Below the pieces are notes generated by a model. That model saw only the letters and a program-made list of their open reading frames with translations. It was not told where the DNA came from and made no database searches. A program made the translations under genes and the position numbers. Shown one piece after another: positions 10,102-20,822 of a stretch of DNA of 64,000 bases. The DNA is from Halomonas llamarensis. GTDB lineage: Bacteria > Pseudomonadota > Gammaproteobacteria > Pseudomonadales > Halomonadaceae. Every line of letters starts with the position of its first letter. The stretch's first letter is position 1. The stretch covers positions 62,001 through 126,000 of the forward strand of contig NZ_JAMJPJ010000003.1 in NCBI RefSeq assembly GCF_023555005.1, written 5' to 3'.

Positions 10102-12798
10102 ATGGGTGACATCGCCAGAGAAATTCTGCCCGTCAATATTGAAGACGAGCTCAAACAGTCGTACCTCGACTATGCGATGAGCGTTATCATCGGCCGCGCG
10201 CTTCCAGACGTGCGCGATGGCTTAAAGCCCGTGCATCGGCGCGTTTTATTCGCTATGCACGAGTTGGGTAATGACTGGAATAAACCGTATAAGAAATCGG
10301 CGCGCGTAGTCGGCGATGTCATCGGTAAATACCATCCTCACGGGGATAGCGCGGTTTACGACACCATCGTGCGGATGGCGCAGCATTTCTCCATGCGCCA
10401 CGTACTGGTAGACGGCCAAGGTAACTTTGGTTCGATCGACGGTGATAGCGCCGCCGCCATGCGTTATACCGAAGTGCGCATGTCGCGCTTGGCCCACGAG
10501 TTACTGGCCGATCTCGAAAAAGAGACCGTCGACTGGGTCGATAACTACGATGGCACCGAACGCATCCCCGATGTCCTGCCCACCAAAGTCCCAAACCTGT
10601 TAATTAATGGTTCCTCGGGCATCGCCGTGGGTATGGCGACCAATATTCCGCCGCACAACATGCGTGAAGTGATCGACGCCTGCTTGGCACTGATCGACGA
10701 CTACACGCTCTCGGTGGATGACCTGATGGATTATGTCCCGGGCCCGGATTTCCCCACCGGCGGTATCATTAATGGCCGGGCCGGTATCCTCGAAGCCTAT
10801 CGCACCGGCCGTGGGCGTGTTTACGTGCGCGCCTGCCACACCATCGAGCACGACGATAAAACCGGTCGCGACCACATCATTATCACCGAGCTGCCGTATC
10901 AGGTGAATAAAGCGCGGCTGATCGAAAAAATCGCCGAGCTGGTCAAAGAAAAGCGCATCGAAGGCATTGCCGAACTGCGCGATGAGTCGGATAAAGACGG
11001 CTTGCGCGTGGTGATTGAAATTAAGCGCGGCGAGTCCGGCGAGGTGGTGGTTAACAACCTCTTTGCCCAAACTCAACTGCAAAACGTGTTCGGCATTAAC
11101 ATCGTCGCGCTGGAAAACGGCCAGCCGCGCACGCTCAACCTTAAAGAGCTGTTAGAAGCCTTTATACGCCACCGCCGTGAAGTGGTGACGCGTCGTACGC
11201 TATATGAGCTGAAAAAAGCCCGTGAACGTGGCCACATTTTGGAAGGCTTGACCGTCGCGATCTCCAATATCGATCAAGTGATTGAGCTGATCAAAGCCTC
11301 TCCTAACGCCGCGGAAGCCAAACAGAAGCTGCTTGACCGCGATTGGCAGCCGGGGCAGGTGACCGGCATGCTGGAGCGCGCTGGCGCGACCTCTTGCAAA
11401 CCGGAAGGGTTAGAAGAAGGCTTCGGCCTTAATCCCTCAGCGACAAAATACCGCCTATCGCCTGCCCAGGCACAAGCGATTCTTGAGCTGCGTTTGCACC
11501 GTTTAACCGGACTTGAAACCGAGAAGCTGCTCAATGAGTACCTCTCGATCCTGGAGAAAATTGCGGAACTTACCGAAATTCTCGCCTCCGCGGATCGCCT
11601 GATGGAGGTGATCCGTGAGGAACTGCACGCCGTTCGCGATCAGTTTGGCGATGAGCGACGCACAGTTATCCAGGCCAGCCATCTTGATCTTTCCATGGAG
11701 GATCTGATCGCTGAAGAGGATATGGTGGTCACGGTGTCGCGTTCGGGGTACGCCAAAACGCAGCCGCTTTCGGATTATCAAGCGCAGCATCGTGGCGGGC
11801 GCGGTAAGTCAGCCACGGCGATGAAGGACGAGGACGTCATCGAGCACCTGCTGGTCGCCTCGACCCACGATACCGTGCTGCTGTTCTCAAATCGGGGCAA
11901 GGTCTACTGGCTGAAAGTCTACGAGATGCCAGCTGCAAGCCGTGGATCAAGAGGTAAGCCACTGGTGAACTTGCTGCCGCTAGAGGACGGGGAGGCGATT
12001 AACGCAATCCTTCCGGTGCGCGACTACGAGCCTAGCCACTACATCTTCTTCGCCACCGCCAAAGGGACGGTCAAGCGTGTCAGCCTTGAGCAGTTCTCGC
12101 GCCCGCGTAGCGTGGGTTTGATCGCCATTGATCTCGATGACAGCGACCGTTTGGTCGGCGCGGCAATTACTACCGGCGATGACCACGCCATGCTGCTCTC
12201 GTCCAACGGCAAGGCGATCCGCTTCGAAGAGGGCGACGTCCGCGCGATGGGCCGCACTGCACGCGGTGTGCGCGGCATGCGCTTGGCAGGCGACGCGGAA
12301 GTCATTAGCTTGATTATTCCCAAGCATCAGCAAATTGATGCCGAAATAGACGCAGAAGGCAACGACACCTTACCTGTCGCTGAAGCCGGGGCGGAAGAAG
12401 CGCCGATTTATATCCTTACCGCGAGCGAAAACGGTTATGGCAAACGTACGCGCCTGGGTGAGTTCCCGTTGCGTGGTCGTGGCGGCCAGGGTGTGATTGC
12501 GATGCAAACGAGCGAACGTAACGGCGCGCTTGTCGCCAGTATGCAGGTTTATGACAGCGATGAAATGATGCTGATTACCGATCGCGGCACGCTGGTTCGT
12601 ACTCGGGTTGAGGAAGTCTCAACGACCTCGCGAAACACCCAAGGCGTGATGTTGATTCGCTTGGGTAAAGACGAAAAGCTCGTGAAAACAGTGCGTGTCG
12701 ATGAGCCGGAAGATACCGAACTCGAAGTGCTAGATGAAAACGACGTGGTAGATGAAAATAAAGAGGAGGCCACGGGAGCTGATGACGCGTCACTATAA
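10102..12798 (+). CDS. gyrA: DNA gyrase subunit A
   Basis: Breakage-reunion subunit of DNA gyrase. The start MGDIAREI at 10102 is the conserved one; an open frame continues to 10030 without support. With this start the numbering equals E. coli: catalytic Tyr122 (in [10 protein letters not shown]), and the quinolone-resistance positions Ser83 and Asp87 are both the susceptible residues. The GyrA box in the C-terminal domain reads QHRGGRG in place of QRRGGKG. Length 898 is typical, with an acidic tail. Its last 17 bases overlap serC, placing gyrA at the head of the serC-pheA-tyrA/aroA-cmk string. Confidence 0.98.
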   Translation: MGDIAREILPVNIEDELKQSYLDYAMSVIIGRALPDVRDGLKPVHRRVLFAMHELGNDWNKPYKKSARVVGDVIGKYHPHGDSAVYDTIVRMAQHFSMRHVLVDGQGNFGSIDGDSAAAMRYTEVRMSRLAHELLADLEKETVDWVDNYDGTERIPDVLPTKVPNLLINGSSGIAVGMATNIPPHNMREVIDACLALIDDYTLSVDDLMDYVPGPDFPTGGIINGRAGILEAYRTGRGRVYVRACHTIEHDDKTGRDHIIITELPYQVNKARLIEKIAELVKEKRIEGIAELRDESDKDGLRVVIEIKRGESGEVVVNNLFAQTQLQNVFGINIVALENGQPRTLNLKELLEAFIRHRREVVTRRTLYELKKARERGHILEGLTVAISNIDQVIELIKASPNAAEAKQKLLDRDWQPGQVTGMLERAGATSCKPEGLEEGFGLNPSATKYRLSPAQAQAILELRLHRLTGLETEKLLNEYLSILEKIAELTEILASADRLMEVIREELHAVRDQFGDERRTVIQASHLDLSMEDLIAEEDMVVTVSRSGYAKTQPLSDYQAQHRGGRGKSATAMKDEDVIEHLLVASTHDTVLLFSNRGKVYWLKVYEMPAASRGSRGKPLVNLLPLEDGEAINAILPVRDYEPSHYIFFATAKGTVKRVSLEQFSRPRSVGLIAIDLDDSDRLVGAAITTGDDHAMLLSSNGKAIRFEEGDVRAMGRTARGVRGMRLAGDAEVISLIIPKHQQIDAEIDAEGNDTLPVAEAGAEEAPIYILTASENGYGKRTRLGEFPLRGRGGQGVIAMQTSERNGALVASMQVYDSDEMMLITDRGTLVRTRVEEVSTTSRNTQGVMLIRLGKDEKLVKTVRVDEPEDTELEVLDENDVVDENKEEATGADDASL

Positions 12799-13885
12799 TT
12801 TCTGCGCGGGGCCGGCGGCTCTGCCTGCGGCAGTGCTCGAACGTGCGCAGGCGGAAATGCTTGATTACCGAGGGCATGGCCTCTCGGTAATGGAAATGAG
12901 CCACCGCAGCGATGATTTTATCGCCATCGCCGAGCAGTCAGAAGCCGATTTTCGTTCGCTGCTTGGCGTGCCGGACAACTATAAAGTGTTGTTTTTGCAA
13001 GGCGGCGCTAGCCTGCAATTTTCAATGTTGCCGATGAATCTGTTGGGTCGCGGTGGCAGTGCTAATTTTATCCATACCGGTATTTGGGGCAAAAAGGCAC
13101 TGGCGGAAATTAACCAACTTGGGTTGCCGCACCATTTGGCGGCCAGCAGCGAGTCAAACGGACACACGGCGGTACCGCGTCAGGGTGCGATTCAGGTAAG
13201 CGACGATGCCGCTTACTTGCACTTTACCTCCAACGAGACCATTGGCGGTCTGGCGTTTGATTACACGCCCAATGCACAGCGCATCGATGGCACAAAAGTG
13301 CCGCTGGTGTGCGATATGTCATCGAATATTCTCGCTGCGCCGCTTGATGTGTCGCAATACGGCATTATTTACGCTGGCGCGCAGAAGAATATTGGCCCGG
13401 CAGGCTTGACGCTGGTGATCGTGCGCGATGATTTACTTGACCAAGCACAGAGCCCAATACCGTCGCTATTTAACTATCGTGCCATTGCGGATGCGAACTC
13501 AATGGTCAACACGCCGCCGACTTACGCGTGGTACTTAGCGGGGCTGGTGTTCCAATGGCTGAAGGATGATATTGGCGGGCTTGCGCAGATGGAGGCGATC
13601 AATCAACGTAAGGCAGATAAGTTATACGGTGCGATTGATGCCAGCGATTTCTACGCCAACCCGATAGCAAAGCCTGACCGGTCGCGCATGAACGTACCGT
13701 TTGTGCTGGCGGATTCGGCGTTGGACGGTGCTTTTTTAGCCGAGGCCGATAACGCCGGGCTGTTAAATCTCAAGGGGCATCGCAGCGTCGGGGGCATACG
13801 CGCCAGTCTCTACAATGCGGTATCGGAAGACGCCGTGGATGCGCTGATTGCCTTCATGGCAGATTTTGAACAGAGAAGGGGTTAA
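12782..13885 (+). CDS. serC: Phosphoserine aminotransferase
   Basis: PLP enzyme that converts 3-phosphohydroxypyruvate to phosphoserine (serine pathway) and also acts in vitamin B6 synthesis. The start at 12782 ([15 protein letters not shown]) has GGGAG four to eight bases upstream and lies within the end of gyrA. The PLP lysine is Lys202 in [11 protein letters not shown]. The 367-residue length is typical. It is followed after 7 bases by pheA, so amino-acid genes run together in one unit. Confidence 0.97.
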   Translation: MTRHYNFCAGPAALPAAVLERAQAEMLDYRGHGLSVMEMSHRSDDFIAIAEQSEADFRSLLGVPDNYKVLFLQGGASLQFSMLPMNLLGRGGSANFIHTGIWGKKALAEINQLGLPHHLAASSESNGHTAVPRQGAIQVSDDAAYLHFTSNETIGGLAFDYTPNAQRIDGTKVPLVCDMSSNILAAPLDVSQYGIIYAGAQKNIGPAGLTLVIVRDDLLDQAQSPIPSLFNYRAIADANSMVNTPPTYAWYLAGLVFQWLKDDIGGLAQMEAINQRKADKLYGAIDASDFYANPIAKPDRSRMNVPFVLADSALDGAFLAEADNAGLLNLKGHRSVGGIRASLYNAVSEDAVDALIAFMADFEQRRG

Positions 13886-13892
13886 AGCCACG

Positions 13893-14975
13893 ATGTCCGA
13901 TAAGCTTGAAGCGCTTCGCCAGCGCATTGACCAGCTTGATAGCGATGTCTTGCGTCTCATCAGTGAGCGCGCGAGCTGCGCGAAAGAAGTTGCCCGGGCC
14001 AAACTCGCCGATGACGCCTCGGCGGTGTTTTATCGCCCTGAGCGCGAGGCTCAAGTATTGCGTCGCATTATGGAGCTAAACGACGGGCCACTAGATGATG
14101 AAGAAATGGCGCGGCTGTTTCGTGAAATTATGTCCGCGTGTTTGGCGTTAGAGCAGCCGGTCAAGGTCGCGTATCTCGGCCCGGAAGGGACGTTCACCCA
14201 GCAGGCAGCGCTTAAACACTTTGGCGAAAGCGCGGTCAGCTTGCCGATGGCCGCCATTGATGAAGTGTTCCGCGAGGTAGAAGCGGGGGCGGTGAACTAC
14301 GGCGTGGTGCCGGTGGAAAATTCTACCGAAGGCGTGGTTAACCACACGCTGGATACCTTTATGGATTCTTCTATCAATATCTGCGGTGAAGTGGTGCTGC
14401 GGATTCATCACCATTTACTGGTGAGTGAGAATACCCGGCGAGACAAGGTCTCGCGCGTTTACTCGCATCCGCAATCGTTTGCCCAGTGCCGCAAATGGCT
14501 CGATGCTCATTTCCCTCACGCCGAGCGCGTGCCGGTGGCGTCCAACGCTGAAGCCGCCAAGCTAGTGAAAACCGAATGGCATAGCGCGGCGATTGCCGGT
14601 GATATGGCGGCAAAGCTTTATGGCTTAGACCGCGTGACGGAAAAAATTGAAGACCGCCCGGATAACTCTACTCGCTTTTTGATTATCGGCAGCCAAGATG
14701 TGCCGATGTCCGGTGATGACAAAACCTCGCTGGTGGTGGCAATGCGCAACCAGCCCGGCGCATTGCACGATTTGCTAGAGCCTTTTCATCGTCATCAGAT
14801 CGATATGACACGCCTAGAAACACGGCCTTCGCGAAGCGGTGTGTGGAACTATGTCTTCTTCATCGACTTTAAAGGCCACTACGCTGAACCGCATGTGGCC
14901 GCTATGCTCGAAGAAGTACGTCTGCGCGCTGCCGATTTAAGGGTCTTGGGTTCTTATCCCAAGGGCGTGATGTGA
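13893..14975 (+). CDS. pheA: Bifunctional chorismate mutase/prephenate dehydratase (P-protein)
   Basis: Converts chorismate to prephenate and then to phenylpyruvate in phenylalanine synthesis. Domain order is AroQ-type chorismate mutase (about 1-90, starting LEALRQRIDQLDSDVLRL), prephenate dehydratase (about 95-275, with YLGPEGTFTQQAALKHFG and SNAEAAKLV), and a C-terminal ACT domain (about 280-360) with the feedback motifs GAL (QPGALHDLL) and an ESRP-like LETRPSRSG. The start at 13893 is the first ATG after serC. The stop overlaps the tyrA-aroA GTG start. Confidence 0.96.
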   Translation: MSDKLEALRQRIDQLDSDVLRLISERASCAKEVARAKLADDASAVFYRPEREAQVLRRIMELNDGPLDDEEMARLFREIMSACLALEQPVKVAYLGPEGTFTQQAALKHFGESAVSLPMAAIDEVFREVEAGAVNYGVVPVENSTEGVVNHTLDTFMDSSINICGEVVLRIHHHLLVSENTRRDKVSRVYSHPQSFAQCRKWLDAHFPHAERVPVASNAEAAKLVKTEWHSAAIAGDMAAKLYGLDRVTEKIEDRPDNSTRFLIIGSQDVPMSGDDKTSLVVAMRNQPGALHDLLEPFHRHQIDMTRLETRPSRSGVWNYVFFIDFKGHYAEPHVAAMLEEVRLRAADLRVLGSYPKGVM

Positions 14976-17257
14976 GCGTAGCGGGCCCCAATGCCGTTAT
15001 GCCGAACCGGGTGAGCGAATCGCGGCTCTTGATCGTTGGGTTGGGGTTGATTGGCGGCTCTCTCGCGGCAGCGCTTCGAGAGGCGGGCTTTGACGGTGAG
15101 ATCGTCGCCTGCGACCCCGACGCCAAAGAGATTGAGCGCGGTATCGACATGGGGTTGATTGATTCCGGCGGGACAACGCTTTCCCAGCAAGCGCCGGGGG
15201 CGAGTATGATCGTGCTTGCCGTGCCGGTGCTGGCGATGGAAAGCGTGATGCGTGAGCTTGCCGACGTGCTACCGAATATGACGCGCGTGGTGATCACCGA
15301 CGTGGGCAGTACCAAGGCGACGATTCGCGAATGTGCGCATCGCGTGTTTGGCCGGGTGCCGCCAACGCTGGTGCTCGGTCACCCGATTGCGGGTTCGGAA
15401 AAAAGCGGCGTGGCAGCGGCTAACCCCAAGCTCTATGTGAACCATAAAGTGATTCTCACTCCCGAGCCTGATGTCGACCCTGAAGCGCTTGCGCGTGTGC
15501 GTGCGCTATGGCAAGCGACAGGTGCCGAGGTGTTAGAAATGGACGTAGCACAGCACGATCATGTTCTGGCTCGCACCAGTCACTTACCGCATCTTCTAGC
15601 GTTTTCGCTAGTGGATACGCTGGCACGCCAGGATCAGCGGCTGGACATTTTTCGCTACGCGGCGGGCGGGTTTCGCGACTTTACCCGTATCGCCGGCAGT
15701 GACCCTGTCATGTGGCGGGATATCTTCATTGCCAATCGCGACGCCGTGCTGGCATCACTCGATGACTTTGAGGCCGGGCTTTCAACGCTGCGCACGGCCG
15801 TTGAAGCCGGCAACAGCGACGCGATGCTGGCCACGTTTGACCGTGCAAGCCATGCGCGACACTACTTCGAATCGCTTTTGAACGATACCAGTTACCAGGC
15901 GGAATACTTAATGCAACCACAGGGTCAAGTGACGTACCGCGTGCGCCCCGGCGGCCAAGCCCAGGGCCGCTTACGGGTACCCGGCGATAAATCGATTTCT
16001 CACCGCTCTATCATGCTCGGCGCGCTTGCCGAAGGCGTAAGCGAGGTAAAGGGCTTTCTGGAAGGGGAAGATAGCCTGGCGACGCTGCAGGCCTTTCGCG
16101 AAATGGGCGTGGCGATAGAAGGCCCGCATCAAGGTCGCGTGACCATTCACGGTGTGGGAATGCACGGTTTAAAAGCGCCTTCCGGGCCGCTTTATGTGGG
16201 GAACTCCGGCACGGCGATGCGCTTATTTGCGGGTCTCTTGGCCGGGCAGGCATTCGATAGCGAATTGACCGGTGACGCCTCGCTCAACAAACGTCCGATG
16301 GGGCGGGTGGCTGACCCTTTGCGCCTAATGGGTGCCGTTATCGATACTGCCGAAGGAGGGCGACCGCCGCTTAAAATTCACGGTGGGTCAGCGCTAAAAG
16401 GCATCGGCTATGATTTACCAATGGCCAGCGCCCAGGTGAAATCCTGTCTGCTTTTTGCTGGCATGTACGCTGACGGGGAAACTCGTGTGCGCGAACCTGC
16501 GCCGACGCGCGATCATACTGAGCGCATGCTGAACGGCTTTGGCTATTCGGTGCAGCGCGATGGCGATACCTGTTGGCTAGCCGGTGGCGGCAAACTCACG
16601 GCAGGCCCGATCGATGTGCCGTCGGATATTTCGTCGGCGACGTTTTTCTTGGTCGCGGCGGCGATTACGCCCGGGGCGGATATTACCCTGGAGCATGTTG
16701 GTATCAATCCAACGCGTATCGGCGTGATCAATATTTTAACGCTGATGGGCGCGGATCTTGCCTTGTCTAACCAAACGGAGGTCGGCGGTGAGCCGGTGGC
16801 GGATATTCGTATTCGCTATGCGCCGCTCAAGGGTATTGATATTCCCGCTGATCAGGTGCCGCTGGCAATCGATGAATTTCCGGCACTTTTCATCGCCGCT
16901 GCTAACGCTGAAGGCACGACTCGCCTGCGCGGCGCAGAAGAGTTGCGGGTCAAAGAATCCGACCGTATTCAGGCAATGGCCGATGGCCTGGCGATACTGG
17001 GCGTTGCACATACGGTGGTGAAAGACGGCATTGATATCGTGGGTCATAGCCGCGAGGACACGCCAAGTTATGGCGGCGGGCGCATTGATAGCCTGGGAGA
17101 TCACCGTATCGCGATGGCGTTTGCGGTTGCTGCCCTGCGCGCCAGTGATGAAATCGTCATCGACGACTGCGCCAATGTGGGGACGTCGTTTCCCAATTTC
17201 GTTGAGCTTGCGACACGCATCGGTATGGGGATGAAGGTGGAGGGCGAAAATGGCTGA
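14972..17257 (+). CDS. Fusion protein: prephenate/arogenate dehydrogenase (TyrA) plus EPSP synthase (AroA)
   Basis: Two shikimate-pathway enzymes in one 761-residue chain. Residues 1-312 are a TyrA-type dehydrogenase: Rossmann motif [11 protein letters not shown] (22-32) and active-site [11 protein letters not shown] (136-146). Residues from about 314 on are AroA (5-enolpyruvylshikimate-3-phosphate synthase): PGDKSISHR (338-346), GNSGTAMRL, and the late KESDRI block are all present. The GTG at 14972 overlaps the pheA stop (GTGA); the ATG at 14999 is an alternative start. An internal ATG at 15911 marks the AroA boundary but has no ribosome-binding site, so a separate AroA product is not indicated. 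The same fusion is known from pseudomonads. Confidence 0.95.
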   Translation: MSVAGPNAVMPNRVSESRLLIVGLGLIGGSLAAALREAGFDGEIVACDPDAKEIERGIDMGLIDSGGTTLSQQAPGASMIVLAVPVLAMESVMRELADVLPNMTRVVITDVGSTKATIRECAHRVFGRVPPTLVLGHPIAGSEKSGVAAANPKLYVNHKVILTPEPDVDPEALARVRALWQATGAEVLEMDVAQHDHVLARTSHLPHLLAFSLVDTLARQDQRLDIFRYAAGGFRDFTRIAGSDPVMWRDIFIANRDAVLASLDDFEAGLSTLRTAVEAGNSDAMLATFDRASHARHYFESLLNDTSYQAEYLMQPQGQVTYRVRPGGQAQGRLRVPGDKSISHRSIMLGALAEGVSEVKGFLEGEDSLATLQAFREMGVAIEGPHQGRVTIHGVGMHGLKAPSGPLYVGNSGTAMRLFAGLLAGQAFDSELTGDASLNKRPMGRVADPLRLMGAVIDTAEGGRPPLKIHGGSALKGIGYDLPMASAQVKSCLLFAGMYADGETRVREPAPTRDHTERMLNGFGYSVQRDGDTCWLAGGGKLTAGPIDVPSDISSATFFLVAAAITPGADITLEHVGINPTRIGVINILTLMGADLALSNQTEVGGEPVADIRIRYAPLKGIDIPADQVPLAIDEFPALFIAAANAEGTTRLRGAEELRVKESDRIQAMADGLAILGVAHTVVKDGIDIVGHSREDTPSYGGGRIDSLGDHRIAMAFAVAALRASDEIVIDDCANVGTSFPNFVELATRIGMGMKVEGENG

Positions 17258-17939
17258 ACAGGCACCGGTTCTCACTATTGACGGGCCCGGCGGCGCGGGA
17301 AAAGGCACGATCAGTAGCCTAATGGCACAAACATTAGGCTGGCATTTGCTTGATAGCGGCGCGCTTTATCGTCTTACCGCTCACGCGGCCACTAAGCACC
17401 AAGTCGCTCTAGACGATGAGCCCGCATTGGCTCAGCTAGCGGAACAACTTGACGTTGCCTTTCCAGTCGAAAATGGTTCGCCCAAGACATTGTTGGAAGG
17501 TGAAGATGTCGGACGCGCGATTCGCACAGAAGCCGCAGGCGAGCGAGCCTCGCAAGTGGCCGCGCTACCTGCGGTACGCTCGGCGCTTTTGCAGCGCCAG
17601 CGCGACTTTTGCCAGGCGCCGGGGCTCGTGGCCGATGGTCGCGATATGGGTACCGTGGTTTTTCGTGACGCCCCGGTGAAGATTTTTTTAACCGCTAGTG
17701 CCGAAGAGCGGGCACGGCGGCGGCATCTTCAGTTGCAGGAAGCTGGAGTGAATGCTAGTCTTTCGAGTCTTTTAGAGGAGATTCAGGCACGCGATGCACG
17801 CGACACGCAGCGCGAAGTGGCTCCACTCAAGCCAGCAGATGATGCTATTACGCTTGATACCACGCGCCTGAGTATACCGGAAGTGGTAGATTGGATGACC
17901 GAATTGCTGGCCAATAAAGGTATAGCATCCGGCGTTTGA
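17250..17939 (+). CDS. cmk: Cytidylate kinase
   Basis: Phosphorylates CMP and dCMP with ATP. The P-loop GPGGAGKGT is at residues 12-20; [10 protein letters not shown] and the RRRH LID-type segment follow. The 229-residue length matches the family. It starts 8 bases inside the end of the tyrA-aroA gene, so it is translationally coupled, and it precedes rpsA, the usual cmk-rpsA order in gammaproteobacteria. Confidence 0.97.
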   Translation: MAEQAPVLTIDGPGGAGKGTISSLMAQTLGWHLLDSGALYRLTAHAATKHQVALDDEPALAQLAEQLDVAFPVENGSPKTLLEGEDVGRAIRTEAAGERASQVAALPAVRSALLQRQRDFCQAPGLVADGRDMGTVVFRDAPVKIFLTASAEERARRRHLQLQEAGVNASLSSLLEEIQARDARDTQREVAPLKPADDAITLDTTRLSIPEVVDWMTELLANKGIASGV

Positions 17940-18123
17940 TTCTCCCTTGCGGCGCTTTCGAACCGGTGTCATGACGTGGCAGGGCACTTAACTCTTTGCG
18001 GTGAGCCCGGCTAGGTCGAACCAGCGCTAACGCCCTCGAAAGCAGAGTGACATTAGGCCCGTACTTGCTGGTGGTGCGGAGAAGGCAGTTATGCCTCAAC
18101 AACGTTGATCACGTAGGAAAACC
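17940..18123 (+). promoter_or_regulatory. rpsA leader region
   Basis: The 184-base gap between cmk and rpsA is long for this gene string. In E. coli the rpsA leader is folded, contains its own promoters and is the target of S1 autoregulation; position and length here suit the same role, but I could not define the structure by eye. The site GTAGGAAAACC ahead of the ATG gives only a short Shine-Dalgarno match, again as in E. coli. Confidence 0.4.
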
Positions 18124-19800
18124 ATGAGCGAAAGCTTTGCTGAACTGTTTGAACAGTCTCTTAACGACATCGATATGGAGCCGGGCGCCATCGTCGTGGC
18201 CCAGGTTGTCGACATTGACGGTGACTGGGTTACCGTTAACGCTGGCCTGAAGTCTGAAGGTCAGATCCCCGCGGCACAATTCCGCGATGAAAACGGTGAA
18301 CTGAACATCGCCATCGGTGACGATGTACACGTTGCCTTGGAAGCCGTAGAAGATGGCTTCGGTGAAACGCGTCTGTCCCGTGAAAAAGCCAAACGCGCCG
18401 AAGCGTGGAAGGTGCTTGAAGCAGCCTTCGAGAAAGATGAAGTCATCAAAGGCGTGATCAACGGTAAAGTCAAAGGCGGCTTCACCGTCGAGGTAGACTC
18501 CATTCGTGCCTTCCTACCGGGCTCTTTGGTCGATGTTCGTCCGGTTCGCGATACCGCGCACCTTGAGAACAAAGAACTCGACTTTAAAGTGATAAAGCTC
18601 GATCCGAAGCGTAACAACGTGGTGGTTTCGCGTCGTGCCGTTCTTGAAGCTGAGAACAGTGCCGAGCGTGAAGCGCTGCTTGCCACGCTGCAAGAAGGCC
18701 AGCAGATTAAAGGTATCGTTAAGAACCTTACCGACTACGGCGCCTTCGTTGATTTGGGTGGCGTAGATGGCCTGCTTCACATTACCGATATGGCATGGAA
18801 GCGCATCAAGCATCCGTCTGAAATTGTTGCCGTGGGCGACGAAATTAACGTAAAAGTGCTGAAGTTTGACCGTGAGCGCAACCGCGTATCGCTGGGTCTT
18901 AAGCAACTCGGTGAAGATCCGTGGGTCAGCATCAAGCAGCGTTATCCGGAAGGCACCATCGTGCACGCCGTAGTAACCAATCTCACCGATTACGGCTGCT
19001 TTGCCGAATTGGAAGAAGGTGTCGAAGGCCTGGTTCACGTATCTGAAATGGACTGGACTAACAAGAATATCCATCCGTCTAAAGTCGTTCAAGTGAGCGA
19101 CGATGTTGATGTGATGATCTTGGATATCGACGAAGAACGTCGTCGTATCTCCTTGGGTATTAAGCAGTGCACGCCGAACCCCTGGGAAACGTTCAACGCC
19201 CAGTACAACAAGGGCGACCGTGTTTCCGGTACCATCAAGTCGATCACCGATTTCGGTATCTTCATTGGCTTGGAAGGCGGCATTGATGGCTTGGTTCACC
19301 TGTCCGATATCTCTTGGACAGAGACCGGTGAAGAAGCTGTGCGCCACTTTAAGAAAGGCGACGAAGCCGAAGCCGTTATCCTCTCTATCGACCCGGAGCG
19401 CGAGCGCATTTCCCTGGGCATCAAGCAGATGGATACCGACCCAGTCGCTGAGTTCCTGTCTGTTAATGACAAGGGCACCATCGTGACAGGTCGTGTTGTT
19501 GAAGTTGACGCCAAAGAAGCGCAAGTTGAACTCGCAACAGACGTTGTCGCCGTGCTGAAAGCGTCTGAAATCAGCGCTGACCGTGTGGAAGACGCACGTA
19601 ATGTACTGAACGAAGGCGACAGCGTAGAGGCGCGCATCGTCAGTGTCGATCGCAAGAGCCGCCAGATTAATCTGTCAGTAAAGGCGAAAGAGCAGGACGA
19701 AACGCGTCAGAACATGAAGAAGGTTCGTGAGCAAGAGCCGGAATCAGGTGCTCCGACGACTATCGGTGACTTGATCAAGCAGCAAATGGGCCAAGACTAA
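18124..19800 (+). CDS. rpsA: 30S ribosomal protein S1
   Basis: mRNA-binding protein of the small ribosomal subunit needed for initiation on weakly Shine-Dalgarno messages. The 558-residue chain contains six S1/OB-fold repeats, roughly at 21-87, 105-171, 192-260, 277-347, 364-434 and 451-520; the middle repeats share phrases such as [21 protein letters not shown] and [15 protein letters not shown]. Codon use is smoother than in its neighbours, as expected for a highly expressed gene. It ends at a strong terminator; ihfB, a common downstream neighbour, is not present. Confidence 0.98.
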   Translation: MSESFAELFEQSLNDIDMEPGAIVVAQVVDIDGDWVTVNAGLKSEGQIPAAQFRDENGELNIAIGDDVHVALEAVEDGFGETRLSREKAKRAEAWKVLEAAFEKDEVIKGVINGKVKGGFTVEVDSIRAFLPGSLVDVRPVRDTAHLENKELDFKVIKLDPKRNNVVVSRRAVLEAENSAEREALLATLQEGQQIKGIVKNLTDYGAFVDLGGVDGLLHITDMAWKRIKHPSEIVAVGDEINVKVLKFDRERNRVSLGLKQLGEDPWVSIKQRYPEGTIVHAVVTNLTDYGCFAELEEGVEGLVHVSEMDWTNKNIHPSKVVQVSDDVDVMILDIDEERRRISLGIKQCTPNPWETFNAQYNKGDRVSGTIKSITDFGIFIGLEGGIDGLVHLSDISWTETGEEAVRHFKKGDEAEAVILSIDPERERISLGIKQMDTDPVAEFLSVNDKGTIVTGRVVEVDAKEAQVELATDVVAVLKASEISADRVEDARNVLNEGDSVEARIVSVDRKSRQINLSVKAKEQDETRQNMKKVREQEPESGAPTTIGDLIKQQMGQD

Positions 19801-19856
19801 TACTGTTAGTTTAGGCGTCTTACTAAGACGCTGTTGGTACACAGTTAGGCCCATTC

Positions 19857-19885
19857 AAAACGCCGCCCTATGGGGCGGCGTTTTT
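19857..19885 (+). terminator. Rho-independent terminator after rpsA
   Basis: An 8-bp GC-rich stem (CGCCGCCC / GGGCGGCG) with a TAT/TATG loop is followed by TTTTT and preceded by AAAA, so it can work in both directions. It ends the gyrA-to-rpsA unit. Confidence 0.9.
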
Positions 19886-20340
19886 CTGCCTGGTTGGGTT
19901 CGGTTCGGTTCTATTCGGCGCTCTAACGGTTAGGTTGTTCAGGCTTTGTTAGGTGTTTGTTGAAACGCTTTTTGTGCCCGTTCTCCACGGCGCTTATTTG
20001 ATTTTTTGTTATCCATGGTGTCCCGAACCCATTTTAAGGTTTGACTCTTGGTATATTGCTTTAGCGATTGGTTTTATAGCGTAAAATCAGCCGTTTTCTG
20101 TTGCACTTAGTTGCTGCGGAAAGGGTGTTTAAACCTAAAAAATAGCTATTATCCATTTAAAACGGACTATACTGTTGTCAGTGGTATTATTTAAAGCAAT
20201 AATATGCGCGTATTTAAAAGCACTTGAGTCTGTTTTTATAGCAATACTGCGTGATCGCTTAAGTGAAAAGCGACAATTGAAATGTTAGAGCCAGCCAATG
20301 CGCTATTTTGCGGCTTGAATGACACCAAAGGATGCCTCGA
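19886..20340. other. AT-rich intergenic region upstream of mvaT
   Basis: About 450 bases with no convincing long gene. It is clearly richer in A and T than the flanks, particularly 20060-20280, with several T- and A-tracts, as is common for the control region of an H-NS-like gene that regulates itself. It probably holds the mvaT promoter. A short 25-codon frame on the minus strand (19939-20016) is listed separately. Confidence 0.5.
19939..20016 (-). CDS. Possible 25-residue basic small protein
   Basis: An ATG at 20016 opens 25 codons ending at TGA 19939-19941. The product would be Lys/Arg/Gln-rich (begins MDNKKSNKRRGERAQKAF). There is only a weak GGG upstream as a ribosome-binding site. I do not recognise the family. 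It lies in the AT-rich gap downstream of rpsA, convergent to it. This may be chance. Confidence 0.2.
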   Translation of the reverse strand: MDNKKSNKRRGERAQKAFQQTPNKA

Positions 20341-20715
20341 ATGTCCCTATTGAATGAATACATCCAGAAAGAGCAGCAGCTTAAGCAACTGCAAGAAGAT
20401 CTGCAGCGGATGGAAGGCGATCAGCGCTTAAAGAGTGAGCTTGAATTCAAAGAGCGCCTTGAAGCACTGATGGAAGAGTTTGGTAAAATGCCAGCTGATC
20501 TTGTCGCGTTGTTTGATCCGAACGTACGGTCGAATGCTCAGAAGCAAATGAAGAGTACCGATGGCCGCCGCAAACGCCGTCTCAAGATTTACGAGAACCC
20601 GCACACAGGGGATGTGATTGAGACCCGTGGCGGTAATCACAAAGGCCTGAGAAGCTGGAAAGCAGAGTACGGTGATGATACGGTCGAATCTTGGCTAGTG
20701 CGTATGGAAGACTAA
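20341..20715 (+). CDS. mvaT: MvaT/MvaU-family H-NS-like xenogeneic silencer
   Basis: Nucleoid protein that binds AT-rich DNA and silences acquired genes; in pseudomonads it replaces H-NS. The 124-residue product begins MSLLNEYIQKEQQLKQL and has an N-terminal coiled-coil oligomerisation domain (about 1-60), a basic linker GRRKRR (75-80), and a C-terminal DNA-binding domain with the diagnostic ENPHTGDVIETRGGNHKGL (85-103) and SWKAEYG. The ATG at 20341 is preferred over 20332 because AAGGA lies 8 bases upstream. It is monocistronic, with its own terminator. Confidence 0.92.
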   Translation: MSLLNEYIQKEQQLKQLQEDLQRMEGDQRLKSELEFKERLEALMEEFGKMPADLVALFDPNVRSNAQKQMKSTDGRRKRRLKIYENPHTGDVIETRGGNHKGLRSWKAEYGDDTVESWLVRMED

Positions 20716-20750
20716 GTATCGAAAACTCGGTAATTAAGGCTTAGTGTTTT

Positions 20751-20781
20751 AAACCGGCATTTCTCTGAAATGCCGGTTTTG
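20751..20781 (+). terminator. Bidirectional terminator between mvaT and the AraC-type regulator
   Basis: A 13-bp inverted repeat (AAACCGGCATTTC / GAAATGCCGGTTT) with a TCT loop is followed by T and preceded by TTTT-AAA. It lies between two convergent genes and can serve both. Confidence 0.88.
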
Positions 20782-20822
20782 CATTGGCCAGCCAATACGT
20801 AATAATGCGCGAACATTATTGT

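Noticed and set aside
18514..19524. 336-codon open frame on the minus strand opposite rpsA
   Set aside because: It lies entirely within rpsA, which has a complete and well-supported reading frame; the long opposite frame is a product of its codon use.
18124..19800. Internal repeats in rpsA as a mobile or recombinational repeat
   Set aside because: They are the six S1 domains expected of the protein.
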